Source of the DNA: Shimia sp. CNT1-13L.2
GTDB taxonomy: Bacteria > Pseudomonadota > Alphaproteobacteria > Rhodobacterales > Rhodobacteraceae
Direction of reading: 5' to 3'
Length of the DNA stretch: 64,000 bases
Assembly: GCF_024331145.1 (NCBI RefSeq)
Contig: NZ_JANDJO010000003.1
Coordinates: 1-64,000, forward strand
Part shown: one piece after another, positions 61,153 through 64,000 of the stretch
Numbering within the stretch: the first letter of the stretch is position 1
Layout: each line of letters opens with the position of its first letter
Notes under the pieces: model-generated
Database searches by the model: none
The model's input: only the letters and a program-made list of their open reading frames with translations
Told to the model about the DNA's origin: nothing
Program-made: the position numbers and the translations under genes

Positions 61153-61210
61153 CTCATATTGCAGACGTGACACCTTACGGCAAATTCATAATCCTCAAGA
61201 ACAATATGAG
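61153..61210. promoter_or_regulatory. Bipartite inverted repeat between metF and its divergent LysR regulator
   Basis: CTCATATTG (61153-61161) and CAATATGAG (61202-61210) are perfect 9-bp inverted arms 40 bases apart, about five DNA turns from centre to centre. They fit the paired sites often bound by LysR-type regulators or two promoters facing apart. The canonical MetR box TGAA-N5-TTCA is not evident. Confidence 0.55.
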
Positions 61211-61216
61211 TTCCAC

Positions 61217-62128
61217 ATGAAGATGCATCTTGAGCTTCGTCACCTGAAAACGGTGCGGGCGATCCACGAGGCAGGCGGTCTGGCCAAGGCGGCAGAACAG
61301 CTCAACATCACGCAGTCGGCGCTGAGCCACCAGGTCAAGGGGCTTGAGGCGCAGGCCGGGGTCGAGCTTTTCGTGCGCCGCTCGAAACCGATGAAACTCT
61401 CGGCGGCCGGGTTGCGCCTGCTGCGGCTGGCCAACAAGATCCTGCCTGAAATCGACGCGCTTGAGGCCGAGTTCAACGGGCTGCGCGACGGCAGTTCCGG
61501 CCGCCTGCATATCGCCATCGAATGCCACGCCTGTTTCGAATGGCTGTTCCCGGTGCTCGAGAAGTTCCGCAAGATCTGGCCCGATGTGGATGTCGACATC
61601 CGCCCCGGGCTGGCCTTCGAGGCCATGCCGGCGCTTCAGAAAGAAGAGGTCGATCTGGTGGTGTCCTCCGACCCCGAGAACCTGCCCGGTATCTCGTTTT
61701 CGCACCTGTTTGACTATTCCCCGGTGTTCGTGGCGGCCGCCCAGCACCCGCTGGCGCAGAAAGACTACATCGATGCCGAGGATTTCCGGGGCCAGACCCT
61801 GATCACCTATCCGGTCGAAAGGGCGCGTCTCGACATTTTCTCGCAGCTTCTGACGCCGGCCAAGGTCGAACCCGCCTCAGTGCGTCAGGCGGAACTGACG
61901 GCGGTGATCCTGCTGCTGGTGGCTTCGAACCGCGGCGTTTCGGTGTTGCCCGACTGGGTGGTGCGCGAGGTGAAATACTCGTCCGACTATGTCACCCGGC
62001 CCCTGACCAAGGAGGGACTCACCCGTCAACTCTTTGCCGCAACCCGCGATGACGACCTCGAAAAACCCTATATGCGCGACCTGATCCGCCTCGCAGGCGA
62101 AGAAGCCCGCCGCCTTCAGGAGGCTTGA
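61217..62128 (+). CDS. LysR-family regulator, MetR-like
   Basis: A 303-residue LysR-type regulator. The winged helix-turn-helix is at about 4-65 (LRHLKTVRAIHEAGGLAKAAE, then NITQSALSHQVKGLEAQAGVELF), followed by an effector domain. The tight HLKTVRAI start and divergence from metF match MetR, the homocysteine-responsive activator of met genes. The ATG at 61217 gives the typical N-terminus; the open frame 93 bases upstream is not used. A second in-frame ATG two codons on is possible. Confidence 0.85.
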   Translation: MKMHLELRHLKTVRAIHEAGGLAKAAEQLNITQSALSHQVKGLEAQAGVELFVRRSKPMKLSAAGLRLLRLANKILPEIDALEAEFNGLRDGSSGRLHIAIECHACFEWLFPVLEKFRKIWPDVDVDIRPGLAFEAMPALQKEEVDLVVSSDPENLPGISFSHLFDYSPVFVAAAQHPLAQKDYIDAEDFRGQTLITYPVERARLDIFSQLLTPAKVEPASVRQAELTAVILLLVASNRGVSVLPDWVVREVKYSSDYVTRPLTKEGLTRQLFAATRDDDLEKPYMRDLIRLAGEEARRLQEA

Positions 62129-62163
62129 GCCCTGCGCATGGCGGATTCGCGCGGGAAACAAGG

Positions 62164-62203
62164 GTCTAAAGGCTTGGCAAGCGGACTTTAGACGCGTATA
62201 CGC
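62164..62203. promoter_or_regulatory. Two adjacent palindromes upstream of the inositol monophosphatase gene
   Basis: GTCTAAAG and CTTTAGAC (62164-62193) are perfect 8-bp arms 14 bases apart, with GCTTG/CAAGC-like pairing inside. A perfect 10-bp palindrome GCGTATACGC follows directly (62194-62203). They lie 31-70 bases before the next ATG and may be an operator or a leader hairpin. Confidence 0.5.
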
Positions 62204-62233
62204 GCGCCCTGAACATCTTATAGGAGCCGTGCC

Positions 62234-63025
62234 ATGCCGGGCAGCGCAAATCTGAACATCATGATGAAGGCCGCCCGTAAAGCAGGGCGTTCGCTGGTCA
62301 AGGACTTCACCGAAGTCGAGAACCTTCAGGTGTCGATGAAAGGGGCAGGCGACTTTGTGAGCCGCGCCGACCTGCGCGCCGAGGAAATCCTCAAGGAAGA
62401 ACTGATGGGCGCGCGCCCGACCTATGGCTGGGTTGCCGAGGAAGGTGGCGAGGAAGCAGGGCAGGACCCGACCCGCCGCTGGATTGTCGACCCGCTGGAC
62501 GGCACCACCAACTTCCTGCACGGCCTGCCGCACTGGGCGATTTCGATCGCGCTCGAGCACAAGGGCAACGTGGTGGCTGGCGTGATCTATGACGCCGCCA
62601 AGGACGAGATGTTCTGGGCCGAGAAGGGCGAGGGCGCATGGCTGAACGACAAGGTGCGCCTGCGCGTGTCGGGCCGTTCGCGGATGATTGAATCGATCTT
62701 TGCCACCGGCCTGCCGTTCGGTGGCCGCGGTGATCTGCCCCAAACCCTGCAAGACCTCGCGCGCCTGCTGCCCGCAACCGCCGGTGTGCGCCGCTTCGGC
62801 TCTGCCGCGCTGGACATGGCCTATGTGGCGGCCGGTCGCTACGAAGGTTTCTGGGAACGCCGCCTGAACGCCTGGGACATGGCCGCAGGTATCATCATTG
62901 TGAAAGAAGCAGGTGGTTTCGTGCAGCCGCTGAACCCCGAGGGCAATATCCTTGAGGACGGCGAAGTGATCTGTGCCAACGAACCGATCTTCGATCAGTT
63001 CGCCAAGGTGATCCGCCAGGGGTAA
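62234..63025 (+). CDS. suhB: Inositol-1-monophosphatase family protein (SuhB-like)
   Basis: A 263-residue Mg-dependent phosphatase of the IMPase family. The metal site DPLDGTTNF is at 86-94, with upstream Glu in VAEEGGEE and a C-terminal WDMAAG. It may hydrolyse inositol phosphate and, like SuhB, bind RNA polymerase in ribosomal transcription. TAGGAG precedes the ATG. Transcription ends at a strong bidirectional hairpin. Confidence 0.9.
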   Translation: MPGSANLNIMMKAARKAGRSLVKDFTEVENLQVSMKGAGDFVSRADLRAEEILKEELMGARPTYGWVAEEGGEEAGQDPTRRWIVDPLDGTTNFLHGLPHWAISIALEHKGNVVAGVIYDAAKDEMFWAEKGEGAWLNDKVRLRVSGRSRMIESIFATGLPFGGRGDLPQTLQDLARLLPATAGVRRFGSAALDMAYVAAGRYEGFWERRLNAWDMAAGIIIVKEAGGFVQPLNPEGNILEDGEVICANEPIFDQFAKVIRQG

Positions 63026-63050
63026 TACAGGGGCGTAAGCCTTTGTGAAC

Positions 63051-63075
63051 AAGGCGCCGTTGCGGCGCCTTTTTT
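63051..63075. terminator. Bidirectional Rho-independent terminator
   Basis: AAGGCGCCG and CGGCGCCTT form a perfect 9-bp stem with loop TTG, followed by a run of T residues on the plus strand and, on the other side, A residues that give T on the minus strand. It serves both the phosphatase gene and the convergent GFA gene. Confidence 0.9.
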
Positions 63076-63439
63076 ATTGCGTGTCAGACGGATGGTTGAC
63101 CCCGTCGACCCAGCCGATCTCGCCAAGGTCGCGCGGGTTCACGCCTTCGAGGGCGCCAAGGTTGACGCCGTATTCATTCGGGTTCGAGCGCCGCTGGTGG
63201 TGGGTGTAGATGCCGCAGGTCTTGCAGAAGTAGTGCTTCGCCACCTTGGTGTTCCATTGGTAGAGCGAGAGGTTCTCCGCGCCCTTGACGATTTCCAGCC
63301 CCTCCAGCGGCACCGTCACCGCGGCTGCGCCCCGGCGGCGGCAGAAGGAACAGTCACAGCGCCGTGCCGTGTTCAGCCCGTCCAGAAGATCGACACGCAA
63401 TTCGACGGCGCCGCAATGGCAGGTAAGTTTGTGGCTCAT
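63074..63439 (-). CDS. GFA-family zinc protein
   Basis: A 121-residue GFA (glutathione-dependent formaldehyde-activating-like) protein. Zinc-binding Cys are C7/C9 (TCHCGAVE), C28/C30/C33 (RCDCSFC) and C72/C75 (FCKTCG), the usual CxC, CxCxxC, CxxC layout. It may bind glutathione or a small aldehyde adduct, but function in this family is often unknown. Its ATG overlaps the stop of the rhomboid gene as ATGA. Confidence 0.9.
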   Translation of the reverse strand: MSHKLTCHCGAVELRVDLLDGLNTARRCDCSFCRRRGAAAVTVPLEGLEIVKGAENLSLYQWNTKVAKHYFCKTCGIYTHHQRRSNPNEYGVNLGALEGVNPRDLGEIGWVDGVNHPSDTQ

Positions 63440-64000
63440 TTTCTGATCCTTCTGACAACGGGTATGGAACTGCGATCATAGCGGGTTTCGGGGTGGGGCG
63501 GATGGCCTGCGGTACGCGCCCAGAACCCGGTTCCGCCGCGGCGGAGCCAAAGCGGCAGGGTCAAGAGGACACCGGCGACAAACCCGCCCGCGTGGGCCCA
63601 GTGCGCAACGCCGCTGCTGGCGGCATCCACAAGCAGGCCGTTGAACACCTGAAAGGCAAACCACAGCCCCAGAACAATCCACGCCGGGATCGTGAAAACC
63701 TTGAAAAAGATCACGAGGATCAACAGGATGTCGACCCGCGCCTTGGGAAACAGCAGAAGGTAGCCGCCCATGACACCGGCGATGGCCCCCGAGGCCCCGA
63801 CCGTGGGAATATGCGAATATGGCTCGGACAGAACCTGCGCCATGCCTGCTGCAAGCCCGGCCAGCACGTAGAAGAGGGCAAAGCCGACATGGCCCATCTC
63901 GTCTTCCATGTTGTCGCCATAGATCCACAGGAACAACATGTTGCCGGCAAGGTGCATAATGCCGCCATGCAGGAACATCGAGGTGAAAAGTCCCAGCTGG
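63436..64000 (-). CDS. Rhomboid-family intramembrane serine protease, partial at window end
   Basis: The C-terminal portion of a rhomboid protease; the N-terminus lies beyond position 64000. The visible part includes the [15 protein letters not shown] region, the catalytic Ser in GASGAIAGV and the catalytic His in [12 protein letters not shown], with five or so membrane helices. Proteolysis within the membrane is expected. It overlaps the GFA gene by four bases on the same strand, so the two are co-translated. The sequence does not show what it cleaves. Confidence 0.9.
   Translation of the reverse strand, partial: QLGLFTSMFLHGGIMHLAGNMLFLWIYGDNMEDEMGHVGFALFYVLAGLAAGMAQVLSEPYSHIPTVGASGAIAGVMGGYLLLFPKARVDILLILVIFFKVFTIPAWIVLGLWFAFQVFNGLLVDAASSGVAHWAHAGGFVAGVLLTLPLWLRRGGTGFWARTAGHPPHPETRYDRSSIPVVRRIRK

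Overview
This 64 kb window is chromosomal DNA from an alphaproteobacterium of the Rhodobacteraceae, probably the marine Roseobacter group. Evidence: high GC, tightly packed genes with ATGA-type overlaps, the aerobic (CobG/CobN-type) cobalamin pathway in Rhodobacterales style, a fused carnitine dehydrogenase-thioesterase, an H-NOX/diguanylate-cyclase pair, a MttB-family methyltransferase and initiator tRNA-fMet with a C1:A72 mismatch. I assign family and group only, not species. I see no prophage, transposase, CRISPR array or rRNA. One short AT-richer pocket (about 47.74-48.6 kb) is the only piece that looks acquired.

Layout. 0-1.2 kb: tRNA-fMet and a glycosyltransferase. 1.2-19.5 kb: a cobalamin supercluster. 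One minus-strand unit starts at a textbook B12 riboswitch (15190-15376, with a matching TTGACA promoter) and runs DUF1636-cobW-cobN-cobG-cobH-cobI-cobJ. A second minus-strand unit, cobL-cobE-cobM-cobB-cobA-cobF, starts head-to-head with cobK. The cobK and cobL start codons share the palindrome CATG. A plus-strand unit nnrS, cobO, two Lin0512 paralogues and cobQ lies on the other side of the riboswitch. Together these cover uroporphyrinogen III to hydrogenobyrinic acid a,c-diamide, plus the CobN chelatase subunit, adenosylation and cobyric acid synthesis. cobS, cobT, cobC, cobD, cobP, cobU and cobV are not in the window.

19.5-22 kb: modABC molybdate transporter. 22-26.7 kb: a carnitine catabolism locus (GlxA/AraC-type regulator, BKACE dehydrocarnitine-cleaving enzyme, small Cys-rich lipoprotein, dehydrogenase-thioesterase fusion, SDR). 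26.7-31 kb: an XRE regulator divergent from a DUF2061-desaturase pair with several palindromes between them, then a DMT exporter, a Nudix hydrolase and a DUF983 protein. 31-33.1 kb: an EF-hand protein, ECF sigma factor, membrane protein and periplasmic sensor module. 33.1-41 kb: a PleD-like diguanylate cyclase with degenerate receivers, DUF3572, HAD phosphatase, MttB-family protein, DUF4153 membrane protein, and an H-NOX homologue lacking the haem-ligand His, paired with an H-NOXA-like GGDEF protein. 41-48.6 kb: tex, a long CoA-transferase, a radical SAM sulfatase-maturase-like enzyme, a nitroreductase and two orphan genes. 48.8-64 kb: an ABC exporter, BON-LysM protein, acyl-CoA synthetase, glpD/glpK, glycerate kinase, PhnA-like protein, a dtd/sugar kinase/thioesterase/metF run, LysR regulator, inositol monophosphatase, a GFA protein and a truncated rhomboid protease.

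The most unusual signals are: the H-NOX homologue with Pro where the proximal His should be; a 15-bp RNA hairpin that buries the Shine-Dalgarno sequence two bases before a thioesterase start codon; a three-unit, 11-bp-period repeat at two unrelated start sites 31 kb apart; and the shared-start cobK/cobL junction. No gap longer than 300 bases lacks an explanation. The only one (15098-15430) holds the riboswitch and its promoter.
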